A DNA stretch of 64,000 nt. It comes from Dactylorhiza incarnata. Taxonomy: Eukaryota; Streptophyta; Magnoliopsida; Asparagales; Orchidaceae. The DNA lies in the NCBI GenBank assembly GCA_033032865.1, contig JAWHQI010000065.1:1488001-1552000 (forward strand), in the 5' to 3' direction. This document shows positions 51,467 to 62,201 of the stretch, piece by piece (the first letter of the stretch is position 1; the number at the start of each line of letters is the position of its first letter). The notes under the pieces were generated by a model, which worked only from the letters and a program-made list of their open reading frames with translations, was not told the DNA's origin and searched no databases. Made by a program: the position numbers and the translations under genes.

Positions 51467-52860
51467 GGTTAAAGAATATATTGGCCTAATGGCCTTAAAA
51501 TCAGATGATGAAGAATGCTATGTAGCCAGAGAAAGGATAAGAGCACCTTTGACTCTCACAGACCGTGACTCTGAGGATGAGGAAGTCTTTGGGTTGATGG
51601 CTCTATCAGATGAAGAAAATCATGATGAATCACATCATGATCAGGTATGCATCACTCACACACCTTTACTACCTGCTTCAATTAAGAAAACCAAGAGTGC
51701 ATCAGATGATTACTCATCTTCTGAAGATGATGCAGAAGACTGCTCATCATGCAATAATAAGAACCTTGCTGATCTAATAGAGCAGTTTGGTGATCTCTTG
51801 GGAGCTCTGAGAAAGAGCAAGAAACTTGTTAAGAAGCAAGCTAGGGAGCTAGAATCACTCAGACCCATTAAGGCTGAGGTGAGTAAGGAAAAGGGTATGT
51901 CCCACAATGAGGGCACCAACTCCTGTGAGCTCAAGAAGATCATATGCAAGCTTCATGATGAGAGAAACCAAAGGGAGGAGCTCATCAGGAAACTTGAGAA
52001 TGATCTTCTTAAGGAGCTTATTGGCTCAATTCTCTAAGCCCAAAACTATACTGCCCATCATTGACACCTTCTCCTCCTATGGAAATAAGAGGGGATTGGG
52101 TTTCAATGAAAGGGCAATAGGGGCTGGGAATGGAGAAAAGGGAAAAACTAAAGCTGATCCTCATACCACCTTTCATAAGGTAGTACTTTCCTCTAATAAG
52201 TATGACCAGGACAGTGTCTATGGTCACTGGATGAATGAATGCTCCAATAGCTTGGGAAATGCTCCTAACTATGGGAGAAGAAAGGGCATGGGGATGAGTG
52301 CATTGAAGGCTCCCCATGAGGAAATCCAAATGGCCCATCATGGACCATTTGTGTTTGGTGCCTCAGCCCCCACCTTCAAGGGTAAAGGAGCAACATCTTC
52401 CCAATCTCTTACAAATAAGAAGCAGACTGGTAGCACCAGTACAATCAACTCTCACTTCACCATATCTGATGCCATCAACACCATGTCAGCTACCAAGCTG
52501 ACATCTGTTGCTGACCAACAGATAAAGTCAAGAAGAAATGATTATACTAGAACAGCTAGTCAGCCCTTGGCTGAGAGAGATAGGAAGAATGATGCTGCCT
52601 TCTCTACTGAACACAAGCATTGTGATTCTCCACCCACTTCAAAAATTGTTCAGAAAAGAAGGTACAACATCCATGAATGTTGGTGCCGTGGCTTAGTGGG
52701 ACACTTTGCCATTGACTGTTGGCACAACCCCAGTATGCCTAGTGCAAAGGAGAGACCTCGTGGAAAGGCAGAGGTGAGTAGAAAAATTCCTTATTATGCT
52801 AACAAGAACCTAGGACCCAAGTCATCTTGGGTTCCTAAGGGATATTAAAATCTGTCTTGC
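51467..52860 (+). pseudogene. Sirevirus-like Gag, part 2
   Basis: Acidic segment (LTDRDSEDEEVFGLMALSDE), a Ser/Asp-rich stretch, a coiled region (LGALRKSKKLVKKQARELES), then after a frameshift near 52010 a basic part with the zinc-knuckle block YNIHECWCRGLVGHFAIDCW. A canonical CX2CX4HX4C would have Cys where Arg now stands, so the knuckle is damaged. It ends SSWVPKGY just before the deletion of the rest of the internal region. Confidence 0.8.
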
Positions 52861-52964
52861 AGGGTAGTCCATTTGGCCAATAAAAAGCAAACAAGGATAA
52901 TGGACAATAAGTGCTCCAGGCTCAACTTTGGACTAAGAAAAACCTCACCACATGCCAAGATGTA

Positions 52965-53417
52965 CTGGTCAAGGGGGAGCTAAAAATAAAGATAATAGTA
53001 CTCATATTGAGGGGGAGAAAGTCCCTGCTCAGGTTGAGGGGGAGATGGCCAATGCTAAGAGAGTCAGAGAAGATGAAGGATGACCTAAAGGGGGATTTGG
53101 AAAATGCTTTCTAAACCCTCTCAGGGTCTGTAGCTGCTGCCTCCCAATCCCTAGAGGATAAAATAGTTGAAGAAACCAGAAAGGGGAGATGGCCAATGCT
53201 AAGACCAACTCAGATTTAGCCATGAGTGGATTGCCCTCTGAGTTAGTCAAAGCTTAATATAGAATGTTGTCATGAGTTTTGATAGAATGCTTAAACAATA
53301 TTATCTTCTAGAAGCAATGTTATCATGAATGCTATATAGATCATTTTCATGATAAGTTTTTGTTGGCTATGTACCTTATCATTGAGAATGTTCCGCCTTC
53401 TTCAAATAGGGGGAGAT
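52965..53417 (+). other. Multiple polypurine tracts before the Sirevirus-like 3' LTR
   Basis: AAGGGGGAGC, GAGGGGGAGAAAG, GAGGGGGAGATGG, AAGGGGGATT, GGGGAGATGG and finally ATAGGGGGAGAT directly before the LTR at 53418. Some may be decoys; the last is the functional position. Confidence 0.75.
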
Positions 53418-55096
53418 TGTTGAGAATATTGCCCTCAATGTTCCTTTGATTTGAAGAGGCATCACTCACAATACTAAGTACATATTGTATTTGATACATT
53501 CTATTTTGTCTCAAGTATTATACAGGGAGATGATATTCCATACAATGGAATAGATTCAAAGGTGTGCTGTTTAATCAGCTGAGAAGGTCTCACTGTCTCA
53601 GCTGAATCGCTGAGACAAGACCAGGAGCCGCTGAGAAGGCATCTGGGCAAGCTGTGCTGCAGATAGAAGAAACCACTGAGACTTGGCGAGTTCGTCGAAC
53701 GCAGAATGCAGTTCGTCGAACGCAGAATGAAGTTCGTCGAACGCAGAGACGGGATAGAAGCAAACGCTGAGAATTGGCGAGTTCGTCGAACGAAGAATGA
53801 AGTTCGTCGAACGCAGAGACGGGACAAAAGCAAACACTGAGAATTGGCGAGTTCGTCGAATGAAGAATGAAGTTCGTCAAACGCAGAGACGGGACAGAAG
53901 CAAACACTGAGACTTGGCAAGTTCGTCGAACGAAGAATAAAGTTCGTCGAACCCAGAGTTTGGCGAGTTCGTCGAACGCAGATTGCAGTTCATCGAACGC
54001 AGAATGCAGTTCGTCGAACGCAGAATCTTCTTTGCAGATCGACAGAATCCGCTGAGAAGAGGAAGTCATCTCAGCCCAACCACTGAGACAGTTCAAACGT
54101 GACATGACGAGTTCTGCCCTTGGTGCAAGCTGCAGAAAGGCATTGTGGGGTCCACCAATCACTCCCATGTCTGTCAGAAGATCGATTGAGAGCCGTTGAA
54201 GAAATGGGATGTATAAAAGGGATAAATTATGGTTGAGCAAATACTTTTGCTAGTTCTCCAGCACGCAAAGTCGAGAACATTACTGTTCTACTGTCGGCAC
54301 CAAAAAATTGAACACACCCAAGGGTGCAAGGAGAAAAGAGAGATCATCTTGATTTATCTCAAGATTGAGCAGTAGATCCAGTCTATCATCTGAAGGGTTG
54401 ATCAAGAAGAACAAGTTGGAGCTGCACTTCTGCTCTCTGGTTCAAGTCTGCAACATCAGCTGATAAGAAGAAGAAGAAGAAGAACAGGGCTTGACCTCTT
54501 CTTCCTTCTATTTGTAAACATTATTATTTCATTTGTAGGAGCCTTTGGGTTCTGAGTTTGTAGGGCTTTATTGCCTGAGTTGTAGAGCTGAGAGGTTAGC
54601 TTGAGGTAGGATCTGTGTGATCTGAGGTAAGACTGATTTGCCTGAGTTGTAGAGCTGAGAGGTCAGCTTGAGGTAGGACCAGCAGGTGGTCTGAGTTGTA
54701 GGAGGTGGATTCCTCTGAGGTAGGATCTGTGTGATCTGAGGTAGGACCAACAGGTGGTTTGAGTTGTAGGAGGTGGATTCCTCTGAGGTAGGGTTGTTGT
54801 GCCTGAGGTGGGGTTTGTGCAAACCTGAGAGATCCTGAGGGATCTGTGTTATAAGCTCTTAGAGCTGAGTTTGGAGGAGTTAGCCCTGTCTAACACACTG
54901 TTAGAAGGGTGAAGGGGGAAAGTGGACTAACCATAGACACACTGTCTTGGGGAACCACTATAAACACTTGTGTGTTTTCTGGGTTTGCTTGATTACTTGC
55001 TTAGAATAATTTTAACTATCCATATCAAACAAGTAGAAATCAAAAGACCTATTCACCCCCTCTAGGTGAATTAGATTACATACCTATAATCTATCA
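53418..55096 (+). repeat. Sirevirus-like right LTR
   Basis: 1.68 kb. The end carries GGGGAACCACTATAAACAC and ACCTATTCACCCCCTCTAGG, shared with the minus LTR at 26054-26777 and weakly with the solo LTR at 56520. Contains a second repeat array of about 60-75-bp units (54590-54840: GTGATCTGAGGTAGGACCA, GAGTTGTAGGAGGTGGATTC). Confidence 0.9.
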
Positions 55097-55101
55097 CCAA
55101 C

Positions 55102-56519
55102 TCACAAGCGTCTGCCACCACTTCTTTTCCTAAAATATGGGTGTCTCCCGCCTCTATCTAAGACATCAGCGTTCGACACCGCCTTCCATACAAAGCCTTA
55201 TATGGCGCCATCGTGATACTCGCCTGGAAACAATTGTTATTGGCAAACTCCACCATAAAAAGGTGGTCTTCCCAACTCTTACTGAAATCGAGAGCACACA
55301 TCCTCAACATGTCCTCCAATGTACGATTCGTTCTCTCCGTTTGACCATCGGTCTGCGGATGGAACGCGGTACTAAACTTGAGCTTTGTGCCCAAACTTCT
55401 CTGCACTAACCTCCAGTCCTTGGACGTGAACCATCCATTGCGATCACTAACAATGCTCTTTGGAATTCCGTGCAACCGCACAATATTACGAATATAAAGC
55501 TCCACGAGCTTCTCCACGTTATCATCCTTTCAATTTGGAATGAAGTGGGCTACCTTGGTCAGGGGATCCACAATCACCCAAATCGCATCGTTACCCTGCT
55601 GCGATCGAGGCAAACCCAAAATCCATGGAGTTATCATCGAATTTCCACTTGGGATAGGAAGAGGTTTCAAGAACCCACCCGGCCTTTGACATTCAGCCTT
55701 CACTAAGGCGCACGCCTGACATCGGCTTACATACGAAGCTACATACCACTTCGTCCCAAGCCACCAAAAAGATTTCTTCAAATCCAAGTACATCTTTGTA
55801 CTTCCTGGATGAACGGAGTACTTCGTGAAGTGAGCCTCAAACATCAACTCCTCACAGAGCTTGCCAAAGCGCGGAACACACCCCCTTCCACTCCTCTTTA
55901 AAAGTCCACTGACCATCTCCAAAGCACTGCCTTCGCTTTGCTGAGCTTCCAACGCCAATTGTTGACCCTCCTCGTCTGCACAGGTTGCCTCTCGAATTCG
56001 ATCTGCTAGATCACACTGCATCTAGATCCAGTTCATCCGAGCTGCGCTGGACTCACCCTTAGCCACACACACAATTCCAAGAGACTCGAACTCTCGTACC
56101 AAACGCTCGTCATGCGCTTCAATCCAATTTCCTTGCCCGTAATACTTTCTACTCAAGGCGTCAGCCAACACGTTGGCCTTATCTGGCGTATACTGAATCA
56201 CTACGTCGTAGTCCCCAAGGAACTCGACCCACATACGCTGCCTCATATTGAGATCTTTCTGATCCAGAAGATACCTTAGGCTTTTGTGGTTTGTGAAGAT
56301 TTCCACCTTTGTACCATACACGTAGTGCCACCACGACGCAAAAATTACCGCCGCCAACTCCAAGTTGTGGACGGGGTAGTTTCTCTCGTGAGACTTTAAC
56401 TGCCTCGACCCATAAGCTATCACGTTGCCATGCTGCACCAGCACGCAACCCAAACCACAACCTGACGCGTCGCTGAAAATCTGAAATCCTTCAGTCCCAC
56501 TAGAGAGACTTAGGATTGT
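55102..56519 (-). pseudogene. G4 integrase core and RNase H
   Basis: RNase H part: [30 protein letters not shown] (a short deletion removes the LK-x-WR), [22 protein letters not shown]. Integrase: [20 protein letters not shown] zinc finger, [20 protein letters not shown], a stop near 55527, then SIVSDRNGWFTSKDWRL and FHPQTDGQTERTNRTLEDML. RNase H Asp is Asn in FTN(H). Stops and small deletions mean no activity. The sequence is cut at 56520 by a solo LTR within the RT-RNase H link. Confidence 0.9.
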
Positions 56520-58301
56520 TGTTGGGAACAGTGCCCAGCAGTGTTCCTGATTTGAAGAAGTGCTCAGCTCAATGATAAGTATAAGTTGTATTTGATGTTA
56601 TGTCTAGTTCATGCTTGCAGAGATCCGACAATATGTCCAGTACTTCAATAACTTGCCCATGTACAATATCGTCGAAAAGGACTGGACATATCGTTGATAA
56701 GACTAGGCATATCGTTGAAATGGTGTGCAGAGCAAAGTAGAGTGAGCATATTGGCTATCGTCGAGACAACATACGTATGATGATATCGTTGTGACATCAA
56801 CACTACAACACCTCACAACGATATCAGAAAGCCGAGATGAAGAAGAAGACTCAAGCACAAACACAAGACTGATGTCAACGATATCGTCGTAAAGAAACCT
56901 TGTCGTTGGAAAGGCTAAGTAAGACTAATGTCGACGATATCGTCGTAAAAAAGCCTCGACGTCGAGAAGACTAAAGAAGGTCATACGAAGACGGGCAGTT
57001 GCTGAAGAATGGTCTGTCGACATGATATCTATTATGTCGTCGACAAGATAAGGTGGTCACAACGATACCAAGCAATCAAGAAGATTACGTCGACATCAGT
57101 TAGATGACTTCATGTCGTCTTAAGTGCAAGTGCAGAAGGGATGTCCCGTGTCGTCGAGATATCTCTATCTGAAGAAGAGGGAAGGAGATTTGAAGATCTG
57201 TCGTAGTTCAAGACAATGATAAGTCCTGTCGTCGAGATATTGTCCATGTCATCGTAACCATGGAAATATCGTCGAGAAAAATTCAAAAATTGCCAAACGC
57301 GGTGTCAACATTTAATGTCGCCGCCTGATTGTCCAATCAGCGCGTGCTCTTAAGTTACGGGCGTCTGTCAGAGAAGGACATCATAGGAGACCGTTAAGCG
57401 GCCCCTCCGTCCTATAAAAGGGAACAGTGGTGCCCTAAAGAAAGAAGAGAACGAAGAAACGAAAAAAAATCTCGCCGAGCAATACAACAGTAAAAGCTGC
57501 GGAGAAGAATCGAGATTAAGAAGAGGAGAATAAAAATGCTTATCCAGTGTTTTCTAGAGTTGCAGTCAAGCCACATCGACTGTTAAGTATCGTTCAAGTC
57601 CAGAAGCAAGTCAACATCAGGCTAAAGGAGAAGGATTGAAGAAGATCTGTGCTGCCAACGCCTACATCTGAAGCATCTTCTTCAAGACAAGAAGTCGATC
57701 TCCATTAGGCAGAAAAGTTTATATTATATATCTTTCATTATAAGGCTTGCGGGCCAAAACTGTAAGATCTGTTTTCAGCTCTAAGTGTCAAGATTGAGGG
57801 CTTGAGATCTATGAGGCTTAAGGGCTAGGCTGCATGGACATGCGGGTCCAAACGTGTCGATCTTGTGGGCTCGGGTGCAGTAAAAGGGCTTGCAGGCTTA
57901 GGATGCAGGTACTTGCGGGTCCAAGAGGCAAGACTTGCGGGTCAATGCTGTGTAGGGCTTGAGGGCCCGAGTGTCGAGCTTGCGGGCATGGGTGCAGTGA
58001 AGGGGCTTGCGGGCCTAGGCAGCAGGGACTTGCGGGTCCGAGTTGTAAGGCTTGCGGGCCGGAGACATTGGCGGAGTTTGCCGAGTCTAGCACACTGCTT
58101 GGTAGGCGCAGAGGGAAAAAGGATTACTCAAGACACTCTGTCTTGAGAAACCTCTATAAGTCTTTGTGTGTTTTCTGTGCTGTGCTTTTCAACATCTAAA
58201 TATACTAAACAAGAAAACAAGAACACAAAAAGGGGGAACAAAAAATTTTAAAAACCTATTCACCTCCCTCTAAATGATAAATCGACACCCATTAACTAAC
58301 A
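56520..58301 (+). mobile_element. Sirevirus-type solo LTR (1.78 kb), TSD ATTG(T/G)
   Basis: TGTTGGGAACAGTGCCC...CCATTAACTAACA, flanked by ATTGT (56515-56519) and ATTGG (58302-58306), one mismatch. Contains many ATATCGTCGA / GTCGTCGAGATAT words (56640-57260) and a GGCTTGCGGGCC-type repeat of about 30-45 bp (57730-58070). The 3' end resembles the LTRs at 53418 and 26054 (ACCTATTCACCTCCCTCTA). Confidence 0.85.
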
Positions 58302-58424
58302 ATTGGAGCAGACATCAATCTTTCCTTCAAGGTCTCGAACGCACGGGCACACTGCGGCGTCCACATAAACTTCTGGTCCATTCGGGTAAGAGTGGTGAGG
58401 GGAAAAGCCATCCGCGAAAATGTT
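58302..58424 (-). pseudogene. G4 RT-RNase H link, last fragment
   Basis: Minus strand reads FPLTTLTRMDQKFMWTPQCA then RAFETLKERLMSAPI, continuing G4 upstream of the solo LTR. It ends at about 58424 at a junction with copia gag; the rest of G4 (RT, protease, gag, 5' LTR) is absent. Confidence 0.88.
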
Positions 58425-58692
58425 TATGGGTTGATGTATCTATCAGATGAAGAAAATCATGATGAATCACATTATAATCAGGTATGCATTACTCACACAC
58501 CTTTACTACCTGCTTCAATTAAGAAGACCAAGAGTGCATCAGATGATTGCTCATCTTCTGAAAATGATGCAGAAGACTGCTCATCATGCAACAATAAGAA
58601 CAATGCTGATCTAATAGAATAGTTTGGTGATCTCTTGGCTGCTCACTCAGACCCATTAAGGCTGAGATGAATGAGGAAATGAGTATGTGCCA
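58425..58692 (+). pseudogene. Sirevirus-like gag fragment
   Basis: YLSDEENHDESHYNQVCITH through DDAEDCSS-like sequence, nearly the same as 51600-51900 but with a stop after ADLIE. An independent truncated copy abutting G4, cut on the right by G5 (TSD TGCCA, 58688-58692). Confidence 0.88.
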
Positions 58693-60778
58693 TGTAACAC
58701 CCCAAAACTTCGAAGCAGATTTGGGCTGCTGGGAGCTAGCGCGGGCGGTAGTGCTACCGCCTGGCGCTAGCCATCTCGACGGTTGCAAGCGTCGAGACGG
58801 GAGCCTTAAGCGTCGATAGCCGCTAGCGTCGAGATGGAAGCTAGCACAGGCGCTAGCGCTAGCGCCGGCGCTAGCGCGCAATACAGATCCGTGATTTGAA
58901 ATCGTGGGCATTAATGGGACATTGACTTTGGGGCCTTGTTTTGGACAGAGGTGCCCGGGATGCGGCCTTAGGAGGCCGAAACCCTCTTGATTTCATTATT
59001 CCACTAAGGGTCTTATTCCTAAGTGAGAGAGAGAGCTTTGGAGAAGAAGCTCAACAGTAAACCCTAGCCTAGACCTCATCTTTGGAGGAGCTCTACTACT
59101 CCGAAGTCGAAGGCGTTGGTGGCTACGCGTAGAGGAGGGCTATACGCTCCTTTCCATTCGTGCCAAAAATCAAGTTATGGCCTTGAAGCGACGTCTAAGG
59201 GTAACGATCCTTTCTACCCTGTTTTGGACATGTGTTAGTCCATTTCCGTGCATCTTTGAGGTCCCTACCCAAAAGGGTGAGGTCGTGACCTCCGACGGGT
59301 GGATTCGTGTTATCCCCGTCAGATCTTGCATACATGTAGAGTCCATGCGTGAAATGGACGTAGGCGCGCTGTGTGAAGCCCATTCGAGACGGTTCGTCCG
59401 GATCGGTGATGCTTTTTGATATTATGCGTGCCGGGGAAAACTCCGTGTTGATATCCTGCTTCGTAGGACTAGAGGGTGCTACTGCATGCGCATCAACGCC
59501 TGGGGGTGTGCCCCGGGAAGCACCCGAAGTTAGAAACAGAAATGGAGTTTCTGTTCACTACCGCCGACGTTAGCGTTATCGCCGGGCGGTAGCTCCCAGA
59601 CTTGGTTCTGGTGATTTTGTGCATTCTGAGGCAGTGAGAGTGCTACTGCATGTGCAGCAATGCCTGGGGGTGTTCCCCGGGAAGCACCCACAGCTAGAAG
59701 CCAAAATGGGGTTTCTGTGTGCTATCGCCAGGCGTTAGCGTTAACGCCGGTGATAGCTTCCAGACTGAGTTCTGGTGATGTTGTTGTGCCCACCTGTTGA
59801 GAGGACCTGAGGCCTGTGTGCCCGACCTGTGAGGGTGTCCTGGTGGATGACTTAGCGGCCCATAGAGCCGGCTAATTGAGAATACCTGGGCTGAGGGGAC
59901 GCCATACCCGCTTTTCGCGTTGAACAACGAGAGCTGTGAACAACGGGCATTTGGCGAACCTGAAACCGCACCATTGCAGCACTTGATTAGTAAGTCTCGT
60001 ACAGCATGTCAGGAAGCGATGGGAAAGAGTCTTCGGACTACGGGATGTTCACAATTAAAGCACGGGAGAGCCCTGGTATTCGGGCCACCGACTTTAGCCT
60101 CGAAGGGCAAAGCCATCAAGAGTGGATGGTGGTGGAAGCCGGAGTACACCAAAGAGTGCCTAAGAGCACGAGACGTGGAGGCCATTCCCACGTTTGTGAT
60201 TGATGCATATGTATGAATTGTTGCGGTCCGTGTTAGCCACTTCATTCTGTTATATATATATGCTGTGATGCTCTTGCAGGGACGAGAAACTACCACCCCC
60301 TCGAAGGGGTGGGGTCGTTATAATTTGGTCAGCCGTTGTTGACCGTTGCCCTGTTTTGCCACCGTTTTTGGTGGGCTTGTTTTACAGGTGCTGGACCGAG
60401 CGGGAACATAGCGGGCTCATAGCGGGCTGAAGCCCCTGCGCTGCTGCGGCCCTTGAAGGCCTTTTTGATGTTCTCTTGTTTTCATGTATGGCCGGCCTGC
60501 GCGCCGATGTTGGTAATTTGTAAGGCCGTTGTGCCTAATTTTTGTTGTGTAAAACATTTCATTCCAAGTTATAGAAGTGGACATACCCGGGTTCGGGTTT
60601 TGTGGTTTATATATCTTGTCTCTCTTTTGCTTCCGCATAGAATGCTCTGAGTTAGGTTCGTTGTTTAGAGTCGTTCGATATTTCAATTAAGTGACGTTCC
60701 CGTTTGTTTTGTAGTATATGGCGTGGGGCCCCGACCGGACCTTCTGTTATATGCTCCCGAACGGATGAGGATGTTACA
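58693..60778 (+). repeat. G5 left LTR
   Basis: 2.09 kb. Near the start (58730-58885) are nested CpG palindromes (GGCGCTAGCGCTAGCGCC, GCGTCGAGACG). The middle holds a 164-bp tandem duplication, and the end has GGGGCCCCGACCGGAC at 60726 on. The block ATACAGATCCGTGATTTGAA (58880 on) is shared with G3. Confidence 0.92.
59476..59790. repeat. 164-bp tandem duplication with hairpins in G5 LTR
   Basis: GTGCTACTGCATG(C/T)GCA starts at 59476 and again at 59640. Each copy ends in a CpG-rich hairpin: CTACCGCC...GGCGGTAG in the first, GCTATC...GATAGC in the second. Confidence 0.88.
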
Positions 60779-61020
60779 AATTGGTATCAGCTTCTAGGGT
60801 TCCGTGTCCTTCTAAGGAATTTGTGGACGAATTCTTTTAAGGGGTGGTGAGCACGTGTGTGCGCTACCGTCGAGATGTAAAATAAACCCAAAAAAATGTC
60901 CACTTAGGAATAAAATGTAACAACAAACCAACAAATATTGCATGATTTTGGAACCTGAGTGTTCCTTTTGTTGTTAGTTGCGACTGTGCTGTCGCCTAAC
61001 TGTGTGGTACACTCGTGTAG

Positions 61021-62125
61021 GGCACTCGAAGTGCAGCGGGACCGTCGCATCCCCGTGACGTGGTTGAGAGTAGCGGGTCTGCTGAGGCTCCTACACCTCC
61101 GTCTGCTGAGATGGTTCGGCGAGTTACAGAAGCCATTCTAGCTGCGTTGAATGGCCAGCCTGGAGGGCAAGGTCAACCGCCGGTGCAGGAAGTGGCCCCA
61201 GAGCCACTAAGAGTGGAGCAAGTCCCCGTGAGGCGTGCTGCTGAGCAACAACTGAAGCACTTCCTAGGATTTCGACCTCCTCCGTTTACCGGGGTTGAAT
61301 CCCCAGCTGAGGCTGAGGACTGGCTGTCGCATATGGAGCGAATTCTGACAGCGACACAGTCGGATGAAGCGCAGAAAGTGACCTTCGCTACTTTCTTGTT
61401 GGAAAAGGAAGCCAGGCGGTGGTGGGATGAGGTAGAGAGGCGCCAGTTTGCGGGAAGGCGACTGGTTGATGTGCCAATGGAAGAGTTCTCGAGAATCTTC
61501 CTGGCAAGGTATGTGCCTCCGTCGCAGCAGATCGCGATGGAGAACCAGTTCCTGGCTCTGATGTAGGGTGATAGACTGGTTGACGACTACCTGTATGAGT
61601 TCACCCGCCTCGGGCGTTACGCTGGAACTTCTTTTGATGACGAGGGGAGAAGGGTGAACAGGTTCTACGGAGGCTTGCGTAGTGAGTTGCGGTACCTTCT
61701 GACAGGGTCGTTGACTCAGGGTTTCACGACCCTCGTTAGTTCAGCCCGAGCGCTTGAGCAGGACATGCTCAGGGAGAAGGGCAAGGTGACTGTGGTCGAG
61801 GCAGTGCCGGAGGGCAAGGCGCAGAGTGCGGCAAAGTTGCGGAGGTTGAATCGCTGGAAGAAGGCTCGATTATCTGGGCCAGCTCCCTCTGCTTCGGGCG
61901 CGTCGTCTGGACGTGGCCCTCTTATTTGTTTTACTTGTGGTAAGCCTGTCCATTTCTCTCGGGATTGCCGCAGTGGGATTCCAAGGTCAGAGAAGAAGAC
62001 TGGGCCATCTTATTCTGAGAAGGGAAAGGCGGCTGAGTCCACTGCCTCCCGTATGGCTCCCCCGCAGCCCAGAGTCTTCAGTCTTGGTCAGCAGGAGGCT
62101 ATCAAAACCAAGGACGTCGTGACAG
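61021..62125 (+). pseudogene. G5 Gag
   Basis: Coding similarity to G3 starts right after TAG|G at 61018-61021, before any ATG (first Met near 61111). Domains: HFLGFRPPPFTGVESPAEAE, EARRWWDEVERRQ, FLARYVPPSQQIAMENQFLA, zinc knuckle CFTCGKPVHFSRDC (spacing CX2CX4HX4C, but Val instead of Gly before His). A TAG at 61564-61566 (likely CAG) breaks it. It ends DVVTG at a GT-AG gap. Confidence 0.9.
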
Positions 62126-62201
62126 GTATAATTTAAGATACAGTCCTTACTGTTTTATATACCTATTTTAGTGTTCATGCTAACCTTGTTTGGCGGCGTA
62201 G
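62126..62201 (+). other. Putative gag-protease intron of G5 (76 bp)
   Basis: ACAG|GTATAA donor, GGCGGCGTAG|GC acceptor, and a perfect CTAAC branch-site-like word at about 62180. Contains in-frame stops. Splicing joins DVVTG to FVNVLGVPARALFDTG without changing frame. Confidence 0.68.

Larger units (their letters stand above)
48605..55096 (+). mobile_element. Sirevirus-like copia element, internally deleted, TSD CCAAC
   Basis: Left LTR 48605-49707 (its 3' part deleted) and right LTR 53418-55096, both starting TGTTG(G/A)GAATATTGCCCTC. TSD CCAAC at 48600-48604 and 55097-55101. The interior keeps an acidic gag (49745-52848) with a CCHC-like block and then several GAGGGGGAGA-type tracts before the 3' LTR, the multiple-polypurine-tract signature reported for Sireviruses. 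Primer-binding site, gag start, protease, integrase, RT and RNase H are deleted. It is inserted in the integrase of G4 and interrupted by palindromic copy B. Confidence 0.88.
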
